Assembly: GCA_013407085.1 (NCBI GenBank)
Contig: JACCGJ010000305.1
Coordinates: 1-64,000, forward strand
From: Atriophallophorus winterbourni
Taxonomy: Eukaryota; Platyhelminthes; Trematoda; Plagiorchiida; Microphallidae
Direction: 5' to 3'
Length of the DNA stretch: 64,000 nt
In this document: piece after piece, positions 9,365-20,100 of the stretch
How the letters are laid out: the number at the start of each line of letters is the position of its first letter
Numbering within the stretch: position 1 is the stretch's first letter
Made by a program: the position numbers and the translations under genes
Notes under the pieces: model-generated
Told to the model about the DNA's origin: nothing
Seen by the model: the letters and a program-made list of their open reading frames with translations, nothing else
Databases searched by the model: none

Positions 9365-11325
9365 ACCGAAATGCTTTTTCTGTGGCTATAATAAACATCC
9401 TAGACACAAGTGTCCCGCAAAGGATGCCACATGCAAAAATTGTAATAAAATTGGTCATTTTCAACGTGTGTGTAAATCGGCTCCCGTAACGAAACACGTT
9501 GCTTCTATCCAATCTGACAGTTATTCACAGCCCTTAATGGCTTCTATGCCCACATCCCTTTCACGTACTGTGATCAAAGTCTCAGTAAACGGTCTCCCCC
9601 TCAATGCTCTTATTGACACCGGTAGCTCAGAGAGTTATGTTGCTTCCGAAATTGCTTTTTCGAACCATTGGACTGTGTATCCATCGACGACACAAATAAC
9701 CATTGCGTCCACAAATCTGTCCAGCCAGACGTCAGGACATTGTTTTGTAAAAATTAAATATCTCAATATTTCTTACGATCATGTCAAACTATCGACCCTT
9801 TCTAAACTGTGCTCGGATGTTATCCTCGGCCATGATTTCTTGATGCAACACAAAGAGGTGAGTATAGCATTCGGCGGTCCGAAACCTACGCTTTGTCTCT
9901 GTTCTCTAAAACCCGCTCGAGTCGAAGTACCAACCCTGTTCGGTGCACTTTCATCTGATTGCCATCCCATCGCCACTAAATCTAGACGCTTCTCACCGCC
10001 TGATCAACGATTCATCCAAAATGAAATTCGAAGTTTACTCGAGGATAAGATAATAGAAACTTCTTCATCTCCTTGGAGAGCCCAGGTATTGGTAACATCG
10101 AGTGAAAATCACAAGCGCAGAATGGTTGTTGACTACAGCCGCACCATCAATCGTTTTACACAGCTCGATGCCTATCCTTTACCACGCATTGACGAAATGA
10201 TAGAAAAGATTGCTGGTTACAAAATTTTCACCACTTTAGATCTCAAAAGTGCTTATCATCAGATGCCAATTCGTGACGAAGAAAAACAATATACGGCTTT
10301 TGAGGCTTGCGGCAACCTATATCAATTTTGTCGTATCCCTTTCGGGGTTACTAATGGTGTTGCCTGTCTTCAGCGGATCATTGACAAAATCATAAGCAAT
10401 GCACACCTGGATGATGTTTTTGCCTACGTAGACAATGTGACCATTTGCGGTCGAAATAAGGAGCAGCATGATGAAAATTACTCACAGTTCCTAAAAGCTG
10501 CTAAAGAACATGGACTTACGTTTAATGAAAGTAAATCTATTCTGGCTGAAGATACTATTACCCTTTTGGGTTATCAAGTATCCAAAGGAGTGATCAAACC
10601 AGACCCGGAACGGTTTCGCGCTTTACGAGACCTTCCACCCCCCTGCGACAATAAATCACATCAAAGAGTGATCGGCATGTTTGCTTACTACTCACATTGG
10701 ATTTCGCGATTTTCCGACAAAATCTCTCCATTGGTACATAATTCAACTTTCCCGCTCCCACCTCATGTGCTACAAGCATTCAACGGTCTCAAAGCGGAAC
10801 TTGAAAATGCTGCTGTTGTATCAATTGACCCCAAAACACCGTTGACAGTGGAGACAGATGCATCTGACATTGCTATAGCTGCAACCTTAAATCAAGAAGG
10901 GAGGCCTGTCGCCTTCTTTTCTAGGACATTATCGCCTTCTGAAAAAAATCATTCATCAGTCGAAAAAGAAGCTTACGCTATCGTCGAATCTTGCCGTAAG
11001 TGGAGACATTACCTCATTGGAGTTCACTTCAAACTTATAACAGATCAACGCTCTGTGGCATTTATGTTTGATGAAAAGCATAAAAGCAAGGTTAAAAATG
11101 ATAAAATTTTACGTTGGCGCTTAGAATTATCGGAATTTCGTTACGATATTGTGTATCGGCCTGGTAGGGACAACCAGGCGGCTGACACTTTGTCAAGAGC
11201 TACGTGCGCCTCAACACAGTCCTCGGATCTGAAATCACTCCATGATGCCTTGTGCCACCCAGGTGTTACACGTATGTTACATTATGTCCGATCAAAAAAA
11301 ACTTGCCGTTTTCCACTCAAGAAGT
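9365..11325 (+). pseudogene. Gypsy A Gag C-terminus, protease, RT, RNase H
   Basis: One long open frame. Just upstream of the first in-frame ATG (9468) the frame is already coding: a finger CFFCGYNKHPRHKC at about 9373-9414 and a second, CKNCNKIGHFQRVC, at about 9433-9474. Protease has LIDTGSSESYV near 9609-9641. RT has LDLKSAYHQ near 10240-10265 and the catalytic box YVDN near 10426-10437 (YxDN rather than YxDD). RNase H has ETDASD near 10852-10870 and DQRSVAF near 11045-11065. The frame runs to an HDALCHPG-like integrase finger and shifts at an eight-A run near 11297. Confidence 0.85.
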
Positions 11326-12273
11326 AAAACAAATGACTTCCGGATGTAGCGTGTGTGCGGAAGTTAAACCAAAATTCCATAAACCTGATGCTGCTCATCT
11401 CATCAAAGCTACGCAACCATTTGAGAGATTGAGCATAGACTTCAAAGGACCTATTCCTTCGAAAACTCGAAATACATTCATTCTGACTATAGTAGACGAG
11501 TATTCACGATTTCATTTGCCTACCCATGTCCCGATACTTCCGCTGCCACTGTACTGAACTGTCTCTATCAACTCTTTTCTCTATTCGGATTTCCCGCGTA
11601 TGTTCACTCGGATCGTGGTTCTGCTTTCATGTCCAATGAAATCAAGTCGTTCTTACACAATCGCGGTGTTGCGACTAGCAGAACAACTCCGTATAACCCC
11701 CAAGGTAATGGCCAAGTGGAACGTCTTAACTCCACTCTTTGGAAAGCCATAAACTTAACCCTAAAATCCAAGCATTTGTCCCTAGACAGCTGGGAATTCG
11801 TGCTTCTCGAGGCGTTGCACTCTGTCCGTTCGTTGTTATGTACTGCTACAAACGTAACTCCTCACGAACGTTTTATGAGTTTCAATCGAAGAGCCGCAAC
11901 AGGAACGTCCATTCCCAGTTGGCTTTCACCAGGAACTACCGTTCTTTTAAAAAAGTTTGCTCGTCCTTCAAAGTACAGTCCTTCAGTTGATGAAGTAGAA
12001 GTTTTGGAATGTAATCCACGGTATGCACATGTGCGCCTCCGTAATGGCAAAGAACAAACTGTCTCTTTGCGACATTTGGCCCCACGTGGTGATGAACAAT
12101 CAAATGAAATGCAGACTGACTTTGTCTCTCACAATGACAATACCGACGAAGATGACCATTCAACGATTTCTCACGAGGATGAATCTAACGTCGGCACTCC
12201 TTCAACATACGAACTTTTAAAAGAGAACCAACAGAGACTTCATCCATATTCCCTTCGAAATCGAGAGGCATAG
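11304..12273 (+). pseudogene. Gypsy A integrase, two frames
   Basis: Continues the integrase after the poly-A slip: CSVCAEVKPKF near 11351-11383 (CC of the HHCC finger) and LSIDFKGPIPSK near 11430-11465 (first catalytic D). A one-base loss near 11512 shifts the frame. The next frame holds VHSDRGSAF near 11601-11627 (second D), NPQGNGQVERLNSTLW near 11695-11742 (catalytic E) and a C-terminal tail ending HPYSLRNREA before the stop at 12271-12273. Confidence 0.85.
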
Positions 12274-12309
12274 TGTTCAGCAACATGTTCATTTTGCAGC
12301 GAGGAAGAA

Positions 12310-12466
12310 TGTAGTGATTCATTAACTCACCTTTTTCTCGTATATATATCTCACGTCTCTCCTTTTCTGTTACAGCTCCTGTATTCCAGTTTTAGAAGAT
12401 TAAAGCCTATTCTACGGCCTTTGTCTCTTAATATCTCTGAACGTTTGGAAATCATATAATACAACA
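12310..12466 (+). repeat. Gypsy A 3' LTR
   Basis: 157 bp, TG...CA ends, flanked by the CATCC duplication on its right. Confidence 0.9.
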
Positions 12467-12509
12467 CATCCATTAAACGTGACCCAACCAGCGTAACCTT
12501 TGCAGGTTG

Positions 12510-13318
12510 ATCTGCTTCTCTAGATCAACATTGCTACCGAACAACTTATTTTGGAGAGCGAACAACTGCATATTTGGAGAGCATCGGTGCGCATACGATT
12601 GTAACAGCTAACTCTTAGAATGTTGCGGAGACATCGGTTGTCAAATACTTGGAGACGCTGAAAGTATTCTTTACGTAAGGTCCAGGCTTCGCACCCATAC
12701 AGTAACACAGCCCGAACTGTAGCTTTATAGACTCTACCCTTGAGTAACAGAGACAGTCCTTTCTGACGCCAGAGGTGACCTAGGCTGCGGAATGCTACGG
12801 TCGCTTTAGAAATGCGTGCCGAGACCTTGTCATCTAACGATGCAAAATTATTGATACAACTACCGAGACACGTAAAACGGTCTGCAATTTCAAGCGTCTG
12901 ATTGTCAAGTAATAAAGTGCTGTTTGATAAGTCGATGTCCTGCAGCAGAACACTGCACTTAGATGGTGCAAAACACATTCCAAATGCGGACACAATACTA
13001 GCTGACTTGTTCAGTATCGCCTGTGCATGTGTGCGAGTCGAATAGAAGAACTATATCATCAGCATAGTCCAAGTCAAGAAGCTTGCTGCCTGGCATTATG
13101 TGAACTGCGAAAGCTGGGTCTCCTTCGTTGCAGAATTCCATAATAGCATCAATTACAAAATTGAACAAAAACGGAGAAATTGTACATCCTTGTCGGACGC
13201 CACTTGTGGTGGAGAAATTGAGTGAGAGTTCGTTGTAAACCTTAACGCATCCGGATGCATGAGCGTAAAGTGCACGAAACTTGATTGAATGTACGTTTTT
13301 CATTTGAGGTGTAGGCAC
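12510..13318 (-). pseudogene. RTE-like LINE reverse transcriptase fragment
   Basis: The - strand reads SGVRQGCTISPFLFNFVIDAIM near 13140-13205 and LDLDYADDIVLL near 13045-13080, so the YADD box is intact. After a frameshift near 12995 come FAPSKCSVL near 12945-12970, FTCLGSCI near 12855-12880 and RAVLLYGCEAWTL near 12675-12715. The order matches RT palm plus thumb of endonuclease-type LINEs. Both the endonuclease and the C-terminal end are missing. Confidence 0.85.
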
Positions 13319-13570
13319 CTCATCTCAGCTTGTTTGTGCTTACTCTTCTACAAAACACGTAGCTATTTAAGTCCTACTCTTCCCTGACAGTATCTTAGCC
13401 CACGTGCAGTCTCTGACTGTGCGGCACTTTGCCTGGATCAGGCTTGTGCTTTCATACATTCATACCATACCTACTCTTCCCTACCTTTTATGATTTTACT
13501 TTTTTGTTTGTGTGGTAGTTAAGCATTCGGTCCATGCTACCCGTGTAATGCGGTCTCTGATGAGAGAGCT
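13308..13570 (+). repeat. Repeat X copy 2, with a SINE and perfect 12-bp target duplication
   Basis: Matches 3832-4235 in both flanks (gtgtaggcacct, tgtttgtgcttactcttcta, gttaagcattcggtccatgc). CTACTCTTCCCT occurs at 13374-13385 and 13471-13482, bracketing an 85-bp SINE. Confidence 0.8.
13386..13470 (+). mobile_element. SINE, 85-bp short form with clean target duplication
   Basis: Runs from gacagtatcttagcccacg to cattcataccatac between perfect 12-bp repeats, which fixes both ends of this copy and shows that the CATAC side is the 3' tail. Confidence 0.9.
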
Positions 13571-13668
13571 TTTCGGCTACAAGTAGTTTTTACTCGAAAG
13601 AAGGATCTGCTACCATATCATCGCTTGCCCCAAAGTTGTCTTCTAAACAAAGATGCATCTTCGGTAGG

Positions 13669-13915
13669 GATGTATGTATGTATGTATGAAAGCACAAGCC
13701 TGATCCAGGCAAAGTGCCGCACAGTCAGAGACTTCACGTGGGCGATATTACTGTCAGGTTGCCCAGGCCTAGACAGATATGAGGGGGTAAATAAAAGTAA
13801 AAATGGTAGTGAGACTCCAGCGTGTTTCTGCATGCAGCTCACTACCGTTGGATAATCAATTTAGCACGATGTTAGCCGTACAGCACAGAAATACTGCACG
13901 ATTGCACATGAGTGT
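13669..13915 (-). mobile_element. SINE, near full length
   Basis: Tail gtatgtatgtatgtatgaaagc at the left; 5' block ctgcacgattgcacatgagtg at the right. Confidence 0.85.
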
Positions 13916-14165
13916 AGGGATAGGTGCTCCCCAGCGACATTCCACAGAAAGAAATTCTGGATGTTCTATTAAATCATTGATCACTTATAATCACGTGCTA
14001 CCGGAACTGAAATTACTTAGCTGTAAACTAGAAGAATTTTTCTTTACCCATTTAATGCTTTTATGTCAGAAAACCGAAGTGAGAATCCTGTAAAATAGAA
14101 TGCAAACAAAGGTTGTTCGTTTATTCTTCCAATTACATTTTTGTGAATGCTTACCATAATTATCG

Positions 14166-14187
14166 TTTTCTTTTAGGCCTAATTTGA
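14166..14187 (+). promoter_or_regulatory. Splice acceptor just upstream of the UTP15 start codon
   Basis: A pyrimidine run and AG (cgttttcttttag, AG at 14175-14176) lie 11 nt before the ATG at 14188. It could accept a 5'UTR intron or, as is common in flatworms, a trans-spliced leader. The sequence alone does not decide which. Confidence 0.5.
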
Positions 14188-17100
14188 ATGCGGCAGTCAC
14201 ACTATACCGTACTTGCTCCCTATGATCTTGCTCCGGCAGAAAATGTTATATGGGATCAATACTCGGTGGGCATTTCAATTTTGGTTATTTGTTCAGATTT
14301 TTTCGCAATCCTATTTTACCAAACGCATCAATACAGTCTCGGTATGCTCGAAATATCCATTTATTAACGCATTCTCGGATGGCCGCAATGTAATTGTTAC
14401 ATTAAAGTGACGTTTTCAGGTCTGCCTCTTCAAATCTCCATACAACGTTGAACCTCGACGCTTAACTGGCTTTAGTTCTTCTGTTTACAGTTGCAGCTTC
14501 AGAAAGGATGGGAAACTAATTGCAACAGGGGAAGAAAATGGGAATTTGAGCATTTGCACAACAAATAAAAGCTTGTTTCATCTCCGTAAAATTAAAGCCC
14601 ATTCCGAGTAGGTTGCCAATGCGTTGAAATATTTCAGTGTTATCAATAATTTGGCCTTTATTACTGACAACATCGTCGTGACTGCCAGTGCAGATTCAAC
14701 CGTGCGTATTTGGGATGTGACCTTAGGCGTTAACGCAGGTGAATTTGTTGGAGAATCTACAGACCAAATCAAAGCTTTGACTGTTGCTGCAAACAGTGAT
14801 TCTATATTTTTCGTTGGAAGTTTAGCAGGATACGTTACGCAATACGACATCCGTCAAGTAAACCGTTTTCCATTATTCAATAAAATATCATCTTTTATCC
14901 TTTTTTACTACGTGTGACCAATTTCTTCCTTGCAGCCCAAGGCGGTGAATATTATCAGAACAAAGGACGCTGTTTCCGCTTTGTCATTAAACGCATCAGA
15001 TTCTACATTGGCGTTTGCGTCATCTGGTGGTGTCCATTTTTATGACGTCCGTACACATAAGTTTATCCACCCACGAGCAAATGTCTCACTCTCCTCAAAT
15101 GAAAACGCTATGCTCCTTCACTATAAGCTCATTACAGGGTTGTCAATAGCGAAACATCCTATCACTGACCAAGAATTGCTGGTGTCTGTTTCGTTGGATA
15201 AATTGATAAAATTCACGAATCTTACCGACCTGAGTGAGTTGCATCAGATTAGATGTGCTCTACCATTGACTTCCTTGGCCGTATCGGTAAGTGTCTGCAT
15301 AAAAACGCGATACTTTGTAATTTCATCCCGATTTGCCTCGTATTTTACCATCTATCATTCTAAATATCGACATTTTGATCAGATTTTGGTTTACCTATTT
15401 TTATAGTTTTTCTAATCTAGTTGGTGCTGATATATTCATAAGATTGTCTAAGTAGTCGTCGTCACTCCTATCCCCACTTTTTCTTTCTAGCCGAAATGTG
15501 AAAATATCGTACTTGGTGGTGAGCATGGATTTGCCCAAATTCGTTCCTTCAATTCTAACTCCGTGAATAACATTGATTTGAATTACATTCATACAACCTC
15601 GGTGGATAATTCAGAAACAGAGAGTCTCCTAAGAAAATTTTCTGGACGTTGGTCGAACCAAAAACAACATTCCCGTGCTATTTTGAGCCATAACAGAGAA
15701 TGTTCTCCAAGTGATACTGTGTGTGGTTCAGAGAAACGGCCTCACGACCGTGCTTTAAATGTACGTTGTGATCAGTTATGATTTTTATAGTTTCTTCACA
15801 TGCTGTTCTCTGTCTATTTCTGCTTTTATCGGCTCGTATTGTTTCCACCCCTACACGTTTTCAAGCGAAACCCACTTTTCTTTTTTGTTAAAAAATACTG
15901 TTGTACTATCTGTTAATCGCAAGACTGTGATCTGGCAATACACCAAGAGTCCGGTGTTTCGCAATCATTGGAGCTGGTTTCTGGCGAGGAACACATTAGC
16001 TTACAATTTCGTTATTCTTTCAGCTTGCTTGTCGACGACACGGATACAGTACATAACTCTGTATTACTAGTTCTTAAATTTTTTTTACCCTTATCTCCTT
16101 GACTTTCTGTGATATATTTCAAAACGGCACGTCATTCCGCGGGCGGAAACCTCTATACTGATAGCACTAATGGTAGAATAATCCTATTGTACGCCAAATG
16201 ACCTTGCTCATAGATGTATCTTTTTCACCGACAAGTAGTGACTCTCCTTTTTGTCGCAGTCACAGCATCGCAATGTAGCCGATTAATCAACCTTACTGCT
16301 TTTGAGTTATTCAACAACTAAGGCAATAATTCATCTCCGTGATGCGTTCATATTTCGACCGTTTCTTTTGAGAAATAATATTCATGGATGTGAACAAAAT
16401 TTGTATGCCTTAAGCTACATGAACTTCGCGCTCTATTGGATGAAATTTCCTCCAGGTTCATTCATAGTTTTTATAACTTAGCTTTGTAATTTTATACTTT
16501 ATGGATTCTGAGGAAATATCCGATCTTTACGCTTTCCCCTTACATGCACACAACGGCCGGTTTCATTTTGTGACTGGAAATAATAAAAGATTGCTAAACC
16601 AAATTTTGTTGACACAGCTACCATATTCAATCACTTAAATCAAAATGCACTTGTGGATGTGGATAAACAAATTAATTAATTAATTAAATAGAACACTTGA
16701 ACTACGATAGTTTTTTTGAACAATTACTATCGAGTTCATTTCATTGACTAGAAACCTGGAACTATGCTATTCTGTGTGCTTATCCTTATAAAAAATCATT
16801 CAACGTGAATGAACACATTACATTTAGTAGTTAAAATCACTAAGAATGGTTATCCTCTCACCCAACACAGCCATTACCCTTGTTCAATTCAGCAGTTATT
16901 AATAATGGGTTAAACTGGCAGAAAGTCAACGTGGCTGCCCTGCAAGAGACAGGGCTACAAGACACTGGTATGCTAAAAAAGAATTGTCGTGGACCCTTTT
17001 GTCTATCCACCCAAACGGGTGGCACTTTTTCATTTTTAAATGATTGTGTAAAAATATATATATATATCCAAAGGTATACTTATGCTAAACAATATTTTAC

Positions 17101-20100
17101 ATATAACCAAACTGGCTTTTAACTTCCGAACACTGCAGAGAAATGATGCTTCTCGATGTATAAGCAGAAAAAATGACTTCATTCATGTACACAAGCAAAG
17201 CATTATGCTGCGAACTTGACACTAATGCACAAAACTTTTAATAATGGGACACCAAATTGCTTTATTTTCATTTTATTCACGAGAAGTTAATTTCCCCTTT
17301 ACTCACGAAATGCATACACCAAAGTTTGAAATTTAAAATAGCGTCAATTAAGTATCATAGTATTCAGAGGTTGACACCAAAATGTTAGCAAAATATAATG
17401 GCATGCTTTTGAATTCATGGTTATTCAAATTATTAGCCATTACTTGGATTCTTTTTAATTAACTCTACGTGCATGAATATACTGTCCTACAACGTTTCAG
17501 TCGTTCTCAAGGAGCCGTTCCACTGTTCATGAGCTTAGTGTAAAAAACGCTGCGTTTGTACAGTCACAGTCTTGAATTACTTTTCAAATTGTCCTTCATA
17601 CTTGTACTTGTGTGCGAGTATCTCCTCCTGGAGGATGAGTCGGCTTCAATGAAGATTCTTGGGAATTGGGTACAAAGCGGCGTCCCCAGCACCACTCGGC
17701 GTTTATTCGAGTCAGCTTCTCTAGCCTTCGCACAGCCAAGTGCGACCTGCAAGGCAGCAGGGAGTTGCCAGCAAGAGGTGGTGCACCAACTAACCGTCTG
17801 CCAGACTCTGTTCCAGGTTTTTCCTCAGGGTTTTCGCCCGAAGCCTTTCCCGCGATCGGGTATCCCGCAAGGCAGCGGAGGTTTAAAATCAGGGTTTTCC
17901 TTTCCTTAAATGAAATGCCCTCCCAGGCTAACGAGCTACATCTGCCCGAAGCAAACTGGTTTATGGGCGCCAGTCACTCGCCCTCACCCCTTCTCCTGTT
18001 GGTAGAAGCAGTTCCGCCGGGCTTGGGGAGGCACTCGTGCAGGCCAGAAGCTGGACTTGGTTGTCAGAGGCTATTTGAAACGCGCGCCATATGGGAGCAT
18101 TTTATAAACAGTGGGAGCTTATCCCCACTGCCACCTCCGGGTAGGACAACCTTTAGAACCAAATTGCCCTTCATACAATTTTAAAGTAAACGCTGGGCTG
18201 CAAATCATTGTTTGGAGAGGCAATCAGATAACATCTCTGGAGAAACCGGAACTCTATGAACGAATTGCTCGTAAAAATCGAAAGTACTTTCCTGGTACTC
18301 CATAGGCAGTCAAACTAGACGCCAATTCATTCTTCCTCGTTTTCACCCCTTTTGTACGTTAGCGAACTCCAAAATAGTTCTCGTATATGTTTTAATATAA
18401 GACTTTCTACATCGCTTGTACTGTCAATTCACACTGAGCTTTGCACAGGATATCCCATAGAAATCTTCCACACATTCAACTCTAAATGCTTATTGGACTA
18501 TCTTTGCTGGCGTCCAACGAAGCTGAAGCGCTAAACTTCTGTTCAATGAAAAATAATGATTCAGCGGTCCGTATTATTTCGCGGAATAATTATCAAGTCA
18601 CAGTTTGCACGTTTTTATAGTGTCAGCGCGTGAGACGCTGTTATAAATGCCTTAGTTCGAAGTGCTTCTTTTCGTTCACCAAAGTGAACGGTGCGTATGC
18701 GTAATATATCAAGATGCATTACTTTAACATTCATTCATTAATAATTTCCAGCATGTTTATTGAAAGCAATCTCCTGCAATTATACCCTTTTAAATTTGCA
18801 TCCCTTTCCATTTATTTGTTTATTAATCTAAGAAAAAGTTCGATAAAACGTTTTGTCGCATTATTATTTCTAGTGTCGCTATAATCGATAGTTTCACATT
18901 TTTCCTACTTATTGTATCTGCCAGGGCCCTACAGAAAAGCGACATTCAATTGAGCTTTGTGCTGTACCACGAAATTTGTCCACCCCAGCGGATCAACTTC
19001 TGTCTAAGTTCAATCATTCTCGCGCTTTGTCACTGGTCACGCGTCCTCGTCTATTTACCAACCGTATGGCAAACCGAACTCACATTTCAAACGCTGCTCA
19101 TTTTACATTAGCCTCTGGAGTAATTCGTGAAATGCTACGACGAAAAGCGTTAACATCTGCCACCGCGGGCCGTACAACCCGCCAGTTAGTTGGCCTGCTA
19201 AATTTTATCCGGAGGTACATATGGAAAACTAATTGCACTACAGTTTGTATGCAATTACTGCAGGCCGTTCTTGGTAAGCATTTTCCGTCCATGGCACTGT
19301 TTTATTTATTTTTACATATATATTTTACGTACATATGGAATTGCAAACATAGACTCAGGCAAAGTGTTGCACATCATTGCTAGGTTGAGAACTCATAACT
19401 CAAAATTTTATGGTAGAAAAAAAGCAGTAAGCTTAACAATAACCGTAGGATAACGAGGTATATTCAGTAAAAATATAAAATCTCTCAAAAATCAATGGGG
19501 ACAGTCATGGTCCGTCATATATTCATGGAGTTTAAAAGCGAAAACTTCAACAGATTCCGAGCGTGTGATTTCTTCAGGCAAAATGTTCCAAGTGAAACAA
19601 ATTCTTAGTTTTTGGTTTGTATCATGCAGTAAATGCCTAGTTCTACCAATAACTTTATTTGAATTCGATTCGTTATGTGGATCACCGCTCCAACGATTTT
19701 CCAAGCATTTAAACGCACCTCTAAATGTGGTTAGCCTTATGAAGGAATCGGCAGTGTGAATAGAGGTATCCATAAAAAGTTGGAAAGCTAGTGGGTTGTT
19801 ATCCGCCGTTGGCGCTGTTTTTGCGGAATAGTCCATTTTTACATTACCTTAATTAGTTTTCCTTTTATTAACTGGCTCCAGTGTAACGATAAGCTACCTT
19901 AAATAATGTCAGCTAACGACAGTGGTCGGATATCAGTTCGTTAAAAATCAAATTAAAATCATGTTCCTACTGGGCACCATGGACGATACCCAGTTCCGGG
20001 GCTTCTTTGCTGCTAAGCAGTCAAATGTTCACTCGAGTGGGTTGAGGACAACTGTGGTGATTGTCGAGATCGTCTTAAAATGGACATAGCCTAATTTTTA

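Larger units (their letters stand above)
9133..12466 (+). mobile_element. Ty3/gypsy LTR retrotransposon A (CsRn1-like), 5'-deleted
   Basis: The copy is bounded by 5-bp direct repeats CATCC at 9128-9132 and 12467-12471. The 3' LTR is 12310-12466 (157 bp, TGTAGTG...ACAACA), preceded by the purine-rich gaggaagaa. The 5' LTR keeps only its first 114 bp (9133-9246), with one mismatch seen against the 3' LTR. Sequence then jumps into the C-terminal part of gag, so the end of the 5' LTR, the leader and most of gag are deleted. Pol order is protease, RT, RNase H, integrase. Near-identical LTR parts imply recent insertion; a homopolymer slip and a one-base loss break the integrase frame. Confidence 0.9.

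Noticed and set aside
15759..16070. 103-codon frame just after UTP15 exon 6
   Set aside because: Starts in the intron donor, AT-rich, no similarity to UTP15; intronic read-through frame.
17614..18150. Considered a hammerhead-ribozyme SINE because of ggatgagtc
   Set aside because: The CUGAUGA and GAAA core elements are not both present in a foldable arrangement.
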